Positions 9,779-22,405 of a stretch of DNA of 64,000 nt are shown one piece after another. The stretch is from Pieris napi (taxonomy: Eukaryota; Arthropoda; Insecta; Lepidoptera; Pieridae): NCBI RefSeq assembly GCF_905475465.1, contig NC_062240.1, positions 8,013,001-8,077,000 on the forward strand, in the 5' to 3' direction. The first letter of the stretch is position 1; every line of letters begins with the position of its first letter. A program made the translations under genes and the position numbers. The notes below the pieces were generated by a model. That model did no database searches. It saw nothing but the letters and a program-made list of their open reading frames with translations, and was not told the origin of the DNA.

Positions 9779-12120
9779 TGTATTTTTTTTGTGTAAACAA
9801 CTTTTTCTTTTTTTATTTACAGCAAATTTCAGAAAGGTGTCTTTTAGCTTTGGTTCTAAATTATTTCGTAGAAGTTTGTCTTGTTTCGTTAATTTCAAAA
9901 AATAGGACAGTTAGTAAGGACATGTTATACCGTCTCTTCAACTGTAATGTTACAAAGACAGGCTGCACTTTGCTTAACTCTAAATCTATGAAGATACGAT
10001 GAGAATCCACCGTGACCTGGCAACATCTGTGTGATCAGTCCCGATGGTTTTATTTCTTTTAACTATTGAATAGGCCAAATCATCTAATCAGTTTTTTACC
10101 ATTATTGTTTGCATTGCATTTGCATTATTGTTCCTATTTCGTTATTCAAGGTATCCTTTTATTAATATTCATATATAAAGTGATTACTATAGTAAAAATA
10201 CGATCACATACAGTTTTATATGTCATAAATATGACAAACCTTAGTACATTTACGACTGGCAATTTGATACTAAGCGATACGATGATAAATTTTATCCCCT
10301 ATAACATGCGTCAAAAGTATTCTAATATGAAATGGGAATCAATTTGCTGAAGATTATGAGCTTTTATGATATGGCTTTATTGAATGAAGTATTTGATGTA
10401 ATGAATTGGTACCCCGTAGTAGGTCATTGATTGGAGATATATATCTGTTATTTCGTTTTTCTTTCTTGTAATTACCAACTGGTGGAAATTAAAAAAAAAT
10501 CTTCAGTTATGAAAAAAGCTAAATATTTTACTACGCAGCCACAATTACACATATTTATTATTAATAATCTTGAATTAATGCTCGAGCTGTACAAAATCAT
10601 TCAATATATTGAAAAATAACTGTATTATTAGTTTAACAATTTCTTGATCACCTGAACAATACATGCTTGCGCGATTTTTCGAGACGCCATCTTTTGAAAC
10701 GAACATTAAATTTTCATATTTCAGCACATTATATATTCAACCCTTATAGACCAATTGTCATGGACCCACGTTATCCTTAACATATTTGCCAAACAACTTT
10801 AGAATCGGTAAAAAATTCAATACCTTGAAAGGATATTTACCCCTGAGAATCAAGGTGGTGCGGAATTATGCTGTGCCTCAATGGTCAAATTCAAGACACT
10901 TTTATGACACCCCATCCATATTTTATACGACATCATGTACAAATCAATCATACCCTTGCCTATTTCATATTCCGTGTCGCACTTTTATAGCTTCGTACTG
11001 TGATATATCTGGACGGGTTATTTTTTTATTTGGCACATAAAATTTTATATTTCCCAAAATCGAGGCTAAAAGGTTAAGCATAATAAAACACACGACATTT
11101 CTACTTTTCAAAATTGTTATGTCGAATTTAATTTAGCGGTTCAGACAAAGTTCTCGTGATAAATGATATAGAACTATTAACTCCGTCTTGAAGTTAGATA
11201 AATGCATAATTAACTTAATGCCCCATTATCGAGTGCAAATTGAAACATATAGCGACGGTAAGTTTCCGTGTGGAGTCAGGCAGTTAGCTGGAATAATTGA
11301 TAAGTACCTCCTCTGGGATCAAACGCAATCGCCTTTGTACATGCAATGTTCGTTATTGTGATTTCTTATCATTTTATACATAATTTAGACATGCAGTGTT
11401 GTTATAACGTCGAATAGTAATAGTACTGTCTTTCTTATGGTTACAATCGCTTTTCTATGTAACCATGGTAACAAAATTGTATACTATATTAATAGATTAA
11501 ATCCTGTTACAATGTAATGTTAATACGGAGTGCAGGATAAAGAATAATTTTCGCACATTGTTTGACTTTAGTAAATGAAGTGAGGTAAATTGTGGTGTGA
11601 ATTTTGTTGATAGAAGTTATGCGTAGCTTATTATTAACTTTAGTAGTAGATTGTTTGAATTGTAAAACGGTTACAGTGATGGATAATTGCATTATATATA
11701 GTAAAAGTAAAGGATGTTAATCAATTTTGGATAGAATGATTATAAATTCTTATTTGTGGTATTGTGTGAAATTTATTTATAATTCCCACCCAAAAACAAT
11801 GAGCAATATTGCATAAGAAATACACATCATTTTCAAATAAAAGCTAATAAAAACGTGTTCTAGCGACGCGATATAGATCTACCCTAGCATCACTAAGAAA
11901 CCATAGATCCAATCATAGTATTGGCTAAGAAAAAAACCACAGGCATTTTGTTAAAATCGTAAATCCAAGGATAATGTAACAGGCAACAAATCAATGTGCC
12001 AAAAGGATAATTACCAGTGAATCTTCGTTAGCCTTGTACGAGATGGGTGTAAGCACGCGAACCACAGAAAATAAAGTCAATTTACAATAGACAATATTTT
12101 TACACGCTTTATATTAGCTT
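9779..12120. other. no gene recognised
   Basis: 2.3 kb of AT-rich DNA. Several frames of 60-94 codons exist (largest 10066-10350 plus), but they are rich in I/L/Y/N with no domain, no splice structure and no codon signal, as expected from AT-rich noise. Confidence 0.55.
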
Positions 12121-12121
12121 C

Positions 12122-12245
12122 ACCTGTATGTATGTATGTATGTATGTAACCGACTCCTTCGGACTCGATTTTGACCCACTTTAAACGGACAGATTTAATT
12201 CAAATTTTGCGCACCTGTCAAAGATCGATGACAATGCAATAATCC
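12122..12245 (+). repeat. (ATGT)n microsatellite plus dispersed repeat
   Basis: Five tandem ATGT units at about 12125-12147 lead into CCGACTCCTTCGGACTCGAT, TTTGACCCACTTTAAACGGA. This microsatellite-plus-body unit is of the kind that recurs across lepidopteran genomes. Family not assigned. Confidence 0.45.
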
Positions 12246-12486
12246 GAAAAAAAAAATAAAAAAAATAAACTAAAAAATAAATAATAGTTGCTCGATAGAC
12301 GAAAAATATGGCACAGAGCGCCCCACGCTTTTTCACAATAATACCAGTATTTTTTTTTCATTACCATTTTCAGCCTAAATTAGGAATTATTTTCTACTTT
12401 TTAGTTTGATGCTTTAAAAGCGTGTTTTTTTAGTTTTTTTAAACTATTATTTATTAATGTTTCTTGTAGGTTTAGCGATTAAAAAG

Positions 12487-12530
12487 TGTTGGCTTCAGCG
12501 ACTCCCTGAGGTCGTAGGTTTGATGCCCAT
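12487..12530 (+). mobile_element. SINE fragment (family S1)
   Basis: A short piece with GTTGGCTTCAGCGACTCCCT, GAGGTCGTAGGTTTGATGCC: the tRNA-related head of S1 including a B box. The rest of the element is absent. Confidence 0.55.
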
Positions 12531-14500
12531 TTTATTTGAATCGCGTACCATGTTCCAAGATCAAATCATGCATAACTTAATTAGTTCAATGTTACTTTTG
12601 ATATTTTTGTGGCGGTTTCTGTGAAAGTCTCTCAAAAACTATATTCAAGATCAAATCTCTATGTTACATTGTACTAGAATTAATAGACCGTCTTTCATGT
12701 TAGTTGAAAAGTTATTTCCCTCTTTAAAAAATATTCACTTACCACAGACTATAAGTAGTGAATAAATTTTCCAATAACCATTTCCGCCTAACTTGAGACA
12801 TCAAATGGCAATTCTAGTAATGGTCGTCGTTTCGTTCGGGAAAATAAAACCAAATTTACATGTGTATTAAATTCGTATGCATGTCGTACGACACTCGAGG
12901 GTGTCGTCAATGTATAGACGATAATTATCGAACGGGTATCGCGTATAGGAGCTTTTTTATATAACACGCTTACGACACGATTTATAATACGATTATTTAA
13001 GGAAAAAGGTACTTTGTATCTTATTTAAGCAAATCTTATGTGTGTGTTTGTAGTTGAACTAATCCTAAAGGACTGTGTAGTTTTTGTGTTTTCAAGTGGA
13101 TCGACAATGGTTTAGATTTGCATTTTTTTTTACAGTTTGATTTTTATGTTTTAATACGAGTGTGCAGGGCAACATAATATTAGGTTGGGTTAAATAGACC
13201 ACGAAATATATAATAAGTACAGTAAATTCAGATCAAAGCGCGTTTAACTATTTTACTTTTTATCTTAATGAGTCGCGTCTGAGTGTTAATTTTTATTAAA
13301 ATCTCTAGTTATTTAAAATGATTTGCTAACAAGGTTTCCACAGGAGTTAATTAAGACTAATTTCAAATTATGTGAAAACTACAGAAATCTTTGTAGCAAT
13401 AATTCAAGATATTACTAATCGTTAGTATAGCAAAATAATCGTATAACGTAAGTATTTGACTGAAGTCTCGTAAAGGTGACTACTATGTTTATGTTAGACG
13501 TTAGGACTATGCCTCACTTTATTACATGTTTGCATATCTTCACTCCAATACCTATTTTACTGAAGCATGCATATAATATGGTCGTCAATAACATATTGGG
13601 ACGCGCAAGGCACGCCCGTGTTCTATATTCAAAAAAGTTATTCTTTATACTGACATCCGTAATTGCTTACTGTTGGTAATTTAAATATAGAACTTTATTC
13701 AATATTGTGAACTACCGTCAATTATGTTTACAACACTATGTAAATGCTGATGATAATTTCAGAAGTCATATAATTGACAATTAATAATAAGTATACTTAA
13801 TGATTATAAATAAAAAGAAATATATTAAGTTTGTGTGTGCCGGTTTAATATGGAGTTTCTTAGAAACTGCTCCTATTTTAAAACAACAGTGGAAAAGGAA
13901 TCTGCAAAGCGTCAAATAGACCAAGTCTATCGAGTTAGAAAGAGAGTACCAGATAAACTACCCGTCCAATGAGGTCCTGATATAACGATAACGAGAGCCT
14001 TTAAAACAGACAATGTGGTCTTAACGTGCTCGCGATTTGCCTCATACGAGGAGTATGAGAGAAAGTAGGTCTCACTTTATTTCGTACTCGTAGTGGGTGC
14101 AGGATCTTCCACCAAAAAGGTTCTATAATATGTAATTATATTATCAAAAGGTTTGAACAAAAAAACAACTTGCATCGATTTGTATGCTTCGGGTTTTAAA
14201 TTCGATTAAAAATTGGCAAATGTTTCTCCAAGACTGAAGAAGAGACAAGAAGTTGCGATTGATTTTTCAGTATTCTAAACCTTTAGCTTAAACAGACTAC
14301 ATTATCATTTAAATGATGCATTCCAACTTCTTCATAAGACGAAAAAAAAAGCCTGAAGTGAACTTTTGAGTTAGTGAAAGTAGTGAACTGCAAGATCGTG
14401 TGTCACAGATACCGACACACGATCGTTGTGCCAAAACACAGTATTGTAGGAAATTAAGTCAGCAATTTACTTATTGCCATAACTATTGTATATCAACAAC
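12531..14500. other. no gene recognised; one perfect hairpin at 14394-14424
   Basis: AT-rich DNA with no coding signal. GATCGTGTGTC (14394-14404) and its exact complement (14414-14424) form an 11-bp stem around a 9-nt loop. No associated element was identified. Confidence 0.5.
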
Positions 14501-14778
14501 AATCAGTGGCTCTACAACTTTTTAGGTCTGGGCCTCAGATTTCTGTATCTGTCAATCTAATTGTCATTTGTCAATCTAATAGACTATGATCAGTCTCCTG
14601 TTCTTGACACACGCCGTCGACTTTTTGGGTCTAAGGTTTCGGTTTCCTCACGATGTTTTCCTTCACCGTTTGAGCGAATGTTCAATGCGCACATAAAGAC
14701 CATCTGTGCACAGCCGGGCATCGAACCTAAGACCTCATGGATGATAGTCGCATTCTGAAGCCACCAGGCCAGCACTAC
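14501..14778 (-). mobile_element. tRNA-derived SINE (family S1), near full length
   Basis: On the minus strand the head GTGCTGGCCTGGTGGCTTCA is followed by B-box-like GGTTCGATGCC, the middle block GTGAAGGAAAACATCGTGAG, GAAACCG, and the common 3' end GACCTAAAAAGTTGTAGAGC, CACTGATT. It corresponds to the plus copy at 17617 over its whole length. Confidence 0.75.
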
Positions 14779-15604
14779 TATAACTATTGTATAAGCTAGA
14801 TTGTTATTCGTAAGAAGGTTTCTTTTGTGAACTTTATTACTTAGTTACACACTATTCTAGACTTACACTAGACTAGACTGCGTCATTTAAGAAGAAATTC
14901 AAACAATTCTACCGTTCTACTGTTATGTGAAATTTTTCTAGGAAACATCAAATACTTTATATTTTATTTCTTCTTTTTGTTTCTATGAAACATACTATGT
15001 TTGTTTTTTCTTAATAAATTACTGTTTATAATTTTACGTTCAATTTAACATGTTACGCCAATATTTGTACTGCCCCAATATGAATATAATCTCGTTAATA
15101 ACGCACAATGACCTTACACAAATAAAAATTCACTAAAAGAGCACAATTGTTTTTGTAACGCTCAAATGTCAATAAATTTTGAACCTTATTTTATTACAAT
15201 AAGAACTTACATAGCAACTACTATCTACTGTACAATTGGAGTGCCATTTCAAGTGATACGGTTTGGAAAATGACTCTTATAGCCTTAAAAATAAGGTAGA
15301 ATTCAGCGTTTAAGCATATTTAGGTGTATCACTAAGGGTGAGTAAAGCCGTAGGCCTATTTGCGTCGGTTTCACACTTACAACAATAGTGTCATGATTCC
15401 TGATCCAGGATTATCCCGATACAAACCCGGGATTAGGTCGCGTTGAGGGAAACAAAGTAGGGATAACAACTGATGAACAAGTGTTCAATGGTAGCATTAA
15501 TTGGAGTTCCAATTTCAAATTGAATTTTAAATCGAGTTCTGATACTACGCAATTGATTCGAAGGGAAACTTTCATGTTATCTAAAACGAGTGACGCATGT
15601 GTCA
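14779..15604. other. no gene recognised
   Basis: AT-rich intergenic DNA; the 64-codon minus frame at 15411-15605 has no motif. Nothing supported. Confidence 0.5.
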
Positions 15605-15885
15605 TTTAGTAGCCGTTTTTTTTTTAATGGCTCTGGCACGATTTGTGCATTAGCCAGCGTCAAGTATAGGATTTTTTATAATTTGTGCTTGTCTTTAGAA
15701 ATTCGACCGTGTCCTCCATGTACGGTTTAAGCACTCGCCCGGTACCGTACAACCCTTCCAAAGGCCGAGAACAAATTTAAATTAAATTAAAACTTGCCCT
15801 CGAACCGGGAATCGAACCCGGTACCCCTCACCTAGCTGCCACTTAATAAGACCGCTAGGCTATGAGGCCCATTTTAGTAGCCGTT
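15605..15885 (-). mobile_element. tRNA-derived SINE (family S2) with 13-bp target duplication
   Basis: The element at 15618-15870 (minus) starts GGGCCTCATAGCCTAGCGGT (A box), has a perfect B box GGTTCGATTCC, a body with AATTTAAATTTGTTCTCGGC, and a terminal A run (T run at about 15616-15625 on plus). It is flanked by identical TTTAGTAGCCGTT at 15605-15617 and 15873-15885, a clear retrotransposition footprint. The 5' and 3' ends are therefore fixed by direct evidence. Same family as the copy at 20050-20256. Confidence 0.85.
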
Positions 15886-17616
15886 ATGAGTATAAATGTT
15901 GTTTAACAAAATGGCCTTAAAAATTACACGTCGAAATAAAACTAAAGGAGGTTATAGAACCTCCTTTGGTTTTTTTTGAAGTCGATTATTATTACATATA
16001 AAAGATTATCGGTAAAGTAATTTTACTTTTTATACATATACTACGGATTTTAAAATAATAATAATGTATTTATGTAAGCAACCAATAATAAGTCAATAGG
16101 TTTGGTTATTAATGTATAGAAAAGAACTAAGTACATCAAAATTAAATCAAAATCATGGGTTTCCTCTGGGCAAGAAAACACCGGCGCAAGGAGTTCCTGA
16201 AAATTATTCTATAGTATACAGAGTAGCCCTGCTAAATTTGGACACCACCCATGAGCTAGAATCGTTGGCAGGTAGAGTCCAAATACCCATTGTTCTGTGA
16301 GTGAATTAATCAACCCGTGCCACAAGATTAAAGGCTATTGTGCCTGTAAGATTAATACTCATAATGTGACCAGGGGGCTGGTACCCGTTGTTAAATTGTG
16401 GGTGTTTCGATAATTATATTTGTGTTTTGAAACATCAATTTCCGGAGTATTTATGGTGGCTATTTTGTTACCGCCATTATGACTTGCGTAGAAACAGTTT
16501 TATTCTATTGAACTAAAAATAAGTTTTTAGTCGTAAAACTAACATTAAGCTATTAAAATTTGAATACACATTTTACTTTAGAAATTAAAATTATTAAAAA
16601 AAAAAAAATTAAAAAACATCTGTTTATTTTCAAAAATAGAATTCTAACAGCCATGTATACTACGACATTCGAAACTTAAACCTTCCTTTTTTAAACTAGT
16701 ATATCTAAGAAAAAACTTTTAAATCAGAAAATCAAAAATAGAACACTAGCGGCCAGTTCCATTGCGACGTAAATTCAAATTTCGAACCAACCCTGGATTT
16801 GGGGCGTGCATTCCTGAACGACGCGACGACTGCCGCTCGCAGTTATATTATGTCCGTGATTTATTGCATTGAATTCTCTTCGGTAATTAGTGCGTGCCTT
16901 CCCTGCCAGCTGGGAAATGTACTAAATTGGTAATTTAATTTGACGTCGAGCTAAACATTGCGATTCATAATGGCGATGTCGTTGGGGTTACAAATCTTAT
17001 TGCACTTGTCTTTAATGTCACTCGTAAAATGTATAAACAAGTAGGACGCAGATTTTTTGGATTGACCACGTGTGGATAGACAATTAGGTATAGGATTTAC
17101 GTGTAATTTCAGTCAGAATTATTTTTAAGAGACTTCCAAAAACCGAAGGAGCGTATCAATTTGACATGATTTTTTTTTATAAGATTCGTTCGTTTTAGTG
17201 TGGTAGCTCCATAAAATTAATATGCAATACCTAAATACACTCACGGATTACAGGAGATTGGGTTTAATCGAGGAACCGGGAGCGTCCCATTAATAACGTC
17301 CCGTTAATTTAGACTCCTAGTTCCGACTATATTTCAAATATAGAGCGGGGATTAAACAACCGTCGGTTAGCGGTTGTCGCGCGATTAATTTGCGGTCTAT
17401 AGTGAAACTGTTGAGTTTAAGCGAAAGACATTGGTAATAAACGTTTTAGATTTATTGACTAACAAACATTTGTAGAATATTCTTTTTATAGGAGGACGAT
17501 GCGCAAAACAAGGTTAGATTCTAGATAAATGATTGTTTCGAATTAACAGGTTGCTTCAAACATAATTCATATTGATTTTTTTGTCCTAATATTGTTAAGA
17601 GTCACATAGTGTTTGA
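15886..17616. other. no gene recognised; hairpin at 15944-15967
   Basis: AAAGGAGGTT (15944-15953) pairs with AACCTCCTTT (15958-15967) around a 4-nt loop, followed by a T run. In this genome it is more likely a TE end than a terminator. The rest is AT-rich with no coding or RNA signal. Confidence 0.5.
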
Positions 17617-17903
17617 GCAGTGTTGGCCTGGTGGCTTCAGCGTGCGACTCTCATACCTGTGGTCGTAGATTCGATCCCCGGCTGTGCACCAATGGACTTT
17701 CTATATGCGCATTTAACATTCTTTTGAACGGTGATGAAAAACATCGTGAGGAAACCAGCTTGTCTCTGACCCAAAAATGTCAAGGGGGTGCGTCAGGCAC
17801 AGAAGGCTGATCACCAACTTGCCTATTAGATAAACAAATGATCATGAAATAGATACAGAAATCTGAGGCCCTGACCTAAGAAGATTGTAACGCCATTGAT
17901 TGA
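17617..17903 (+). mobile_element. tRNA-derived SINE (family S1), near full length
   Basis: The head AGTGTTGGCCTGGTGGCTTC carries an A box. The B box is GATTCGATCCCC. The body contains GATGAAAAACATCGTGAGGA, AACCAG and GATCATGAAATAGATACAGA. The 3' end is GACCTAAGAAGATTGTAACG, CCATTGATT. Full-length counterpart of the 14501-14778 copy. Confidence 0.75.
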
Positions 17904-18177
17904 TGACTCTTTTTGGCAAATAGTGTTTACAATAAAGGGTTAGATATTATTTGATATTGAGTTATGAAAAACTATATGTGTGGAACTCACAGGATTATAC
18001 CTAGATTAGAAAAAATATATAAAAAATCCGTCTAGCAACGTGTGGAGATGCGGTGCCGTAATATGATTGCGCTCAGGTGTACATGGTGAGTGTATTGCGG
18101 AAAGAGTTGCAGCGCTAAAACATCGCTAAAAAAAGATTATTTTTATATATTGATAAATAAGTCTGTATGTTTTAGAA

Positions 18178-18673
18178 ATGTCCTTATTCGTTCACAAAAA
18201 CATAAATATGTTTAAGTCAACGGAAATGGACCACTGTCGAAATAGACTTGGGGAGAAATTGGCTATGCCAAAAATTAATCTGGAATTGTATAGGAAAAAC
18301 ACCTTTTGTATGGCAATCATGGTTTATAATTTACCAAAAATATTTAAAGATCTTCCTGCTAGAGTTTTAAAAATCGACGTTTGGAAGAAAATGTATTATT
18401 CTTTTAATAATTATTTGCGTAACACATTATAATTAATACTAATTTGATAACGTATTAATATATCGTAATAATGTGATGATGTTGTGATAAAAAAATATAC
18501 TATAGTGACTATAATGATATCACTCATAATGTAATTGTAACTTCTATTTAAAATTCTACCTTTTAAGACAAAATTGCACGCCATTATGTATGGCGGAATA
18601 TCAAACTTTAGATTGTACCACCATAACATTTTTGTACTATATTCTTGCAAATAAATAATAATAATAATTATTA
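18178..18673 (+). pseudogene. LINE 3' end with reverse-transcriptase C-terminal tail
   Basis: The 84-codon frame at 18178-18432 reads like the tail after the RT domain of jockey/CR1-type LINEs. It has a basic N-terminal part, then LPKIFKDLPARVLKIDVWKK and MYYSFNNYLRNTL, matching the LPxxIKxLxxxKxFKxxLKxYLL pattern of that region. It is followed by about 220 bp of 3' UTR ending in an AAATAATAATAATAATTATT tail. The catalytic RT core lies outside, so the copy is 5' truncated and non-functional. Confidence 0.55.
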
Positions 18674-19289
18674 AAGTATAGTGCTTGTGGCTAGGATGAT
18701 TAATGACCAATGACTAATCGCTGTTCGCACCAATCTATAACAATTTCTTAAACCAATGTTTAATGTAAATGATTTACACTAACGTTAGTTTCTTCTTAAA
18801 TGGCTTAGAATATTTATAATTTTATGAGACCGAAGATGAAACGTGATAGTGTAAAAACTGGAGAAATGGAAATGAGTATGACATATAAAAAAGATCCTGG
18901 ACTAAGCTCACAGTATGGAAAGGTCCTAACGGCTCGAAAAATAGAGACAGACGAAAATTATTGTTTATTAGGATATATCCTAGAACGGAAAAGGCCTTCA
19001 CTTCCAACTTTGTAAATTTATTTATTTACAGCAATACAAGTAAAAAATAAAGAAAACATGTTTAATAAAATATTATCTACACAAGAAACGTCATTTTTGT
19101 AATCTTTATATTTCAGAAAAAAACATGTTTAATTAAAAAATATATTTGATTTCTTAAGATACCTATGTCTTACACATCTCTTGATTTCTGGGTAGTGCAT
19201 AGCTCATGCTGGATTAGTAGCTACAGCTTTTCTATAGGTAATATTCACAAGGTCTGAATACATGGTTCTCCTTTTTATTTTATTTATTC
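18674..19289. other. no gene recognised
   Basis: AT-rich; overlapping 61-63 codon frames on both strands at 18822-19015 have no motif. Nothing supported. Confidence 0.5.
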
Positions 19290-19372
19290 ATTCACGCCTT
19301 TTTCCCGATAGGTCAGGCAGAGACCACGGATCTCCACATTCTACCACTCCGAGATAACTCTCTTGGTTCTCA
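19290..19372 (+). repeat. dispersed lepidopteran repeat fragment
   Basis: TCACGCCTTTTTCCCGATAG, GTCAGGCAGAGACCACGGAT is a diverged copy of a repeat common in Lepidoptera (CTTTCCCGNNGGGGNAGGCAGAGACCACGG). Family not assigned. Confidence 0.4.
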
Positions 19373-20039
19373 CCAACTAGTATTTAAGCAGAAGATAAAA
19401 TATTACGTACCTGATATGTACACATCCTAAATTCGTTCAATAATTCACTTAAATAAGTGTCGACAAATTTAGGCAATGTCTGAGTGAAGGCCGTTGGGGG
19501 AAAATAAAACTTGTCCGTTACTTCTTAGTTTTAAAATTTTACTAAGATATTTCTAAGTATCAGTTGGATCAATTGGCCATTAGATTATTAATCCAAGTTA
19601 GAGTGACAAAATAATAATAAGACTGTCAAATTCTGATAAAATGGCTTTAGTTGTTATTCTAAAACTGATAGATGAACTTCTGGCAATATAAAGTTAATTT
19701 TGAATTGGCATCACTATCTCTATCGCCTTTAAATGTACCAACTACCAGGTAGTTATGTGATATATTTATATTATATATTCATAAATCCTACCCGCGTAAC
19801 ATATAATAGCAGCAACATATTAGCGCTACCGATCAGCTCGCATAGTATAAATCATTATGTCGGAGCGTATTGGATTAAGATTTCCACCAAGCCTTCATCT
19901 CGCGAAGTGACGCAGCAATATTGACGATATTTCCCTCGAGGTGTATTTCTATGCTGATTAGAATCACTCCAATACATATAAAACTATATAAGCTTGTCGG
20001 TGCGAAGTTATCTACTAAAAATTACTTTCTCTCGGCCAT
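19373..20039. other. no gene recognised
   Basis: AT-rich intergenic DNA, nothing supported. Confidence 0.5.
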
Positions 20040-20266
20040 ACAAATATAAGGGTCTCGTAGCCTTGCGGTCATATTAGGCGACTTCATCGCTCGGGGTATC
20101 GGGTTCGAATCCCAGTCGGCGCCCAAGTTTATTTAAATTTGTTCTCTGTCTTGGGTAGAACTGTATGGTGCCGGCCGACTAGTACCATACATGGATATGT
20201 TTTATTTTCCATGGCTACCATAGGCTGTGAGGTACGTCCAAGGGTGAAGATTGCAAACAAATATAA
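20040..20266 (+). mobile_element. tRNA-derived SINE (family S2) with 10-bp target duplication
   Basis: The body (20050-20256) starts GGGTCTCGTAGCCTTGCGGT (A box), has B box GGTTCGAATCCC, and shares CAAGTTTATTTAAATTTGTT, CTCTG with the 15618 copy. ACAAATATAA occurs exactly at 20040-20049 and again at 20257-20266. No poly-A remains between body and right duplication. Confidence 0.8.
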
Positions 20267-21194
20267 CAGCTTGGATATAGAACTTTTGTATTAATAATAA
20301 ATAAATATTGTTTGACTTCTTTACACAATACCTTTCTAAATACGAGTATGAACTGATAACATTTGATATCTTTCATTGGGTTATTTTTAATTTAGGAAGA
20401 GCTCCATCTTAATGGCAGCTATGGTGGTAATTCACACTCATAAAAAGGCCCAGTTGATTTTCTCTAGAATAACACCATATTTAACTTTAAAGTGAATTAC
20501 AAATTTGATAGACAACTTCTAACTAAGAAACACATAAAACCTGTTTCAACTAATACTGCAGTTGATTCACGCCCTTTACTACGTGGCTTCATTTGTTTAA
20601 AGTTTTGTATAAGTAGACAGCTTAGCTACTGAAAGTCCGTCTAAATCAACCAATATTATAAGTCAACCCATTCACGTTTAAATAAAAAGTCCAGACCATA
20701 GTAATTCCTGTGAACAACGATTTGTTCAACCGTCACCGAGGACACTATATTGTACAGGAGAGTGATGGTGTCGCAAAGTTGCTTAATAAAATATTCAGAG
20801 CGTGTACATTGCTCTTGTTACAACAATCAGTCTTTTGGAATAGAGCGATTTAATAAGACAGAAGTGTCGTTTTCAAGTGTTTTTTGAGGAAAAATGTTCA
20901 ATATGTATTTGGCAGGCCTTCACACTTGCTTAATTTTACCAAACTATTGTTCTTGAAATGAATACACCACATGAAGTGCCTGGATAAAGGTCAAATATCG
21001 CGTAGTTCGCTTCTTAGTATATGTATTCTATAACAGTCGGCCTTTTAACAATTGTATTTTAATTTTCTGTATGTATACAATATTTTACATATTTTTCAAT
21101 AATACTCAAAGCGTTATACTGAATCCTTCTTACGTATAACTTGGGTTTATATAAATACAGGAATTGGCTTTAGAGGCAAATAAAGCGCAGTAAA
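20267..21194. other. no gene recognised
   Basis: AT-rich intergenic DNA, nothing supported. Confidence 0.5.
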
Positions 21195-21415
21195 AATTCT
21201 AAAGCTGGTAGAAGTGGTGGGCTGGTAGAAGAAAGAAGGCGTGGTTGCGGGACGTACGGGATGGGATCGCCATGGCATCCGCCAAAGTATTTTAGATAAA
21301 ATGTTTTAGAACTGTATTATACAACTGATTAGACTAGCGCAAGATACCCACCAATTGAAGTTTTTAAAAGCCAATCTTTAGCAATAAAATGGCACCTGAA
21401 GAAGAAGAAAATTCT
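21195..21415 (+). pseudogene. LINE reverse-transcriptase C-terminal relic
   Basis: About 21220-21290 reads GRRKKAWLRDVRDGIAMASA, KVF. This matches the GRRRxSWLRNLRDW signature found at the very C-terminus of one group of insect LINE polyproteins. The remainder is shifted and stopped. The block ends in a short GAA-repeat tail (CCTGAAGAAGAAGAAAA), typical of a LINE 3' end. Confidence 0.5.
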
Positions 21416-21770
21416 AAAACGACATTAATTTAAAAGCTTTCATTTCAGTTAAGATTACAGATCTATTTATCCTCGTTTCAGCCTTTCTTAGAAAAAATGA
21501 AATGAAATGATAGTGGTACCCTCGTATCGCCATTTAAATATGAATAATAATTGCGTAGTAACTAACACCTACACTCCGAGGCTACAATGAGTAGGATGAC
21601 ATCATGTCCTGAATGGCGCTAGCAAAGTTCTTCCGGCCGGCTATAAACAACTTCCCGACCTTAGCCATTGAAACCTTCGGGACAGTCAAATAGTCAAGAA
21701 TACTCTCTTTAAGTAGAAGGAAGAGCAGCACCTTCCTTCCTCCACAGTAGATATCATATTATAAATAAAA

Positions 21771-22141
21771 AAGGGTGCGTGTACTTATGTACACGCGTAA
21801 GAAGTTATACTTCTTTGGCATTATTAAAAATAGTTTTTGATTGCATGCAAATAATTAATTACAATTAAATAATCAAAGACTGGAAAAGGAGTCATTATAG
21901 TCAATAAAGTTCAGTTTACATTTGAAAAATTAAATAAATAAATATTTATTATTATTATATAGTAATATAGTGTAACATAAATTCTATTATTACGAATGTT
22001 ATTTTTAAATTATGTCCAATGCCGTAGCATCTTCCATTCAACAGAGCAACTTCATTCTGTTAATTTTGTGTAACGGTGCGCGCGCATCGTAAAATCTCAC
22101 TCTCATAAATTTTTCATAACGCGCTAAAGAAGTATAACTTC
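21771..22141 (+). mobile_element. hairpin-ended repeat, family E, copy 1
   Basis: The left end has two adjacent hairpins. The first is GCGTGTAC-TTAT-GTACACGC; the second is AAGAAGT-TAT-ACTTCTT. The right end is GCGCTAAAGAAGTATAACTT, C. The body contains GTGCGCGCGCATCGTAAAAT, which is in every copy. Other copies: 22406-22930 (minus), 30898-31235 (minus), 43676-44164 (plus), and one interrupted copy at 25262-27653. No ORF. Confidence 0.7.
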
Positions 22142-22405
22142 AAAAATATTTTCTTTACAAAGGAACTTCGACAAGATCTAAGACTAAAATCTCCTTGTAT
22201 AGCGCTTTTTTTTAAACGAAATTAAACAAATTGTTCGCCCACTTTGACAATTATTACGAAGGGTTAACAACAAATGATTCGTAGACATGACTGTGGGGAG
22301 ATTTATTTGTGGGTAATTTCATCTTGCCCCCTAGTGCCATAATTAGTTTTACTCTGTAGTATTTTATTGTAGACGCTTCCATTGAATAAATAGATTTATA
22401 TTTTT
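22142..22405. other. spacer between two opposed family E copies
   Basis: AT-rich unique-looking DNA between copies 1 and 2, with no feature of its own. Confidence 0.4.

Noticed and set aside
10066..10350. 94-codon open frame
   Set aside because: Composition is AT-rich noise (I, L, Y, N, F), no motif, no splice or promoter context.
18411..18710. 99-codon minus frame
   Set aside because: Antisense to the LINE 3' end and its AAT-repeat tail; low complexity.
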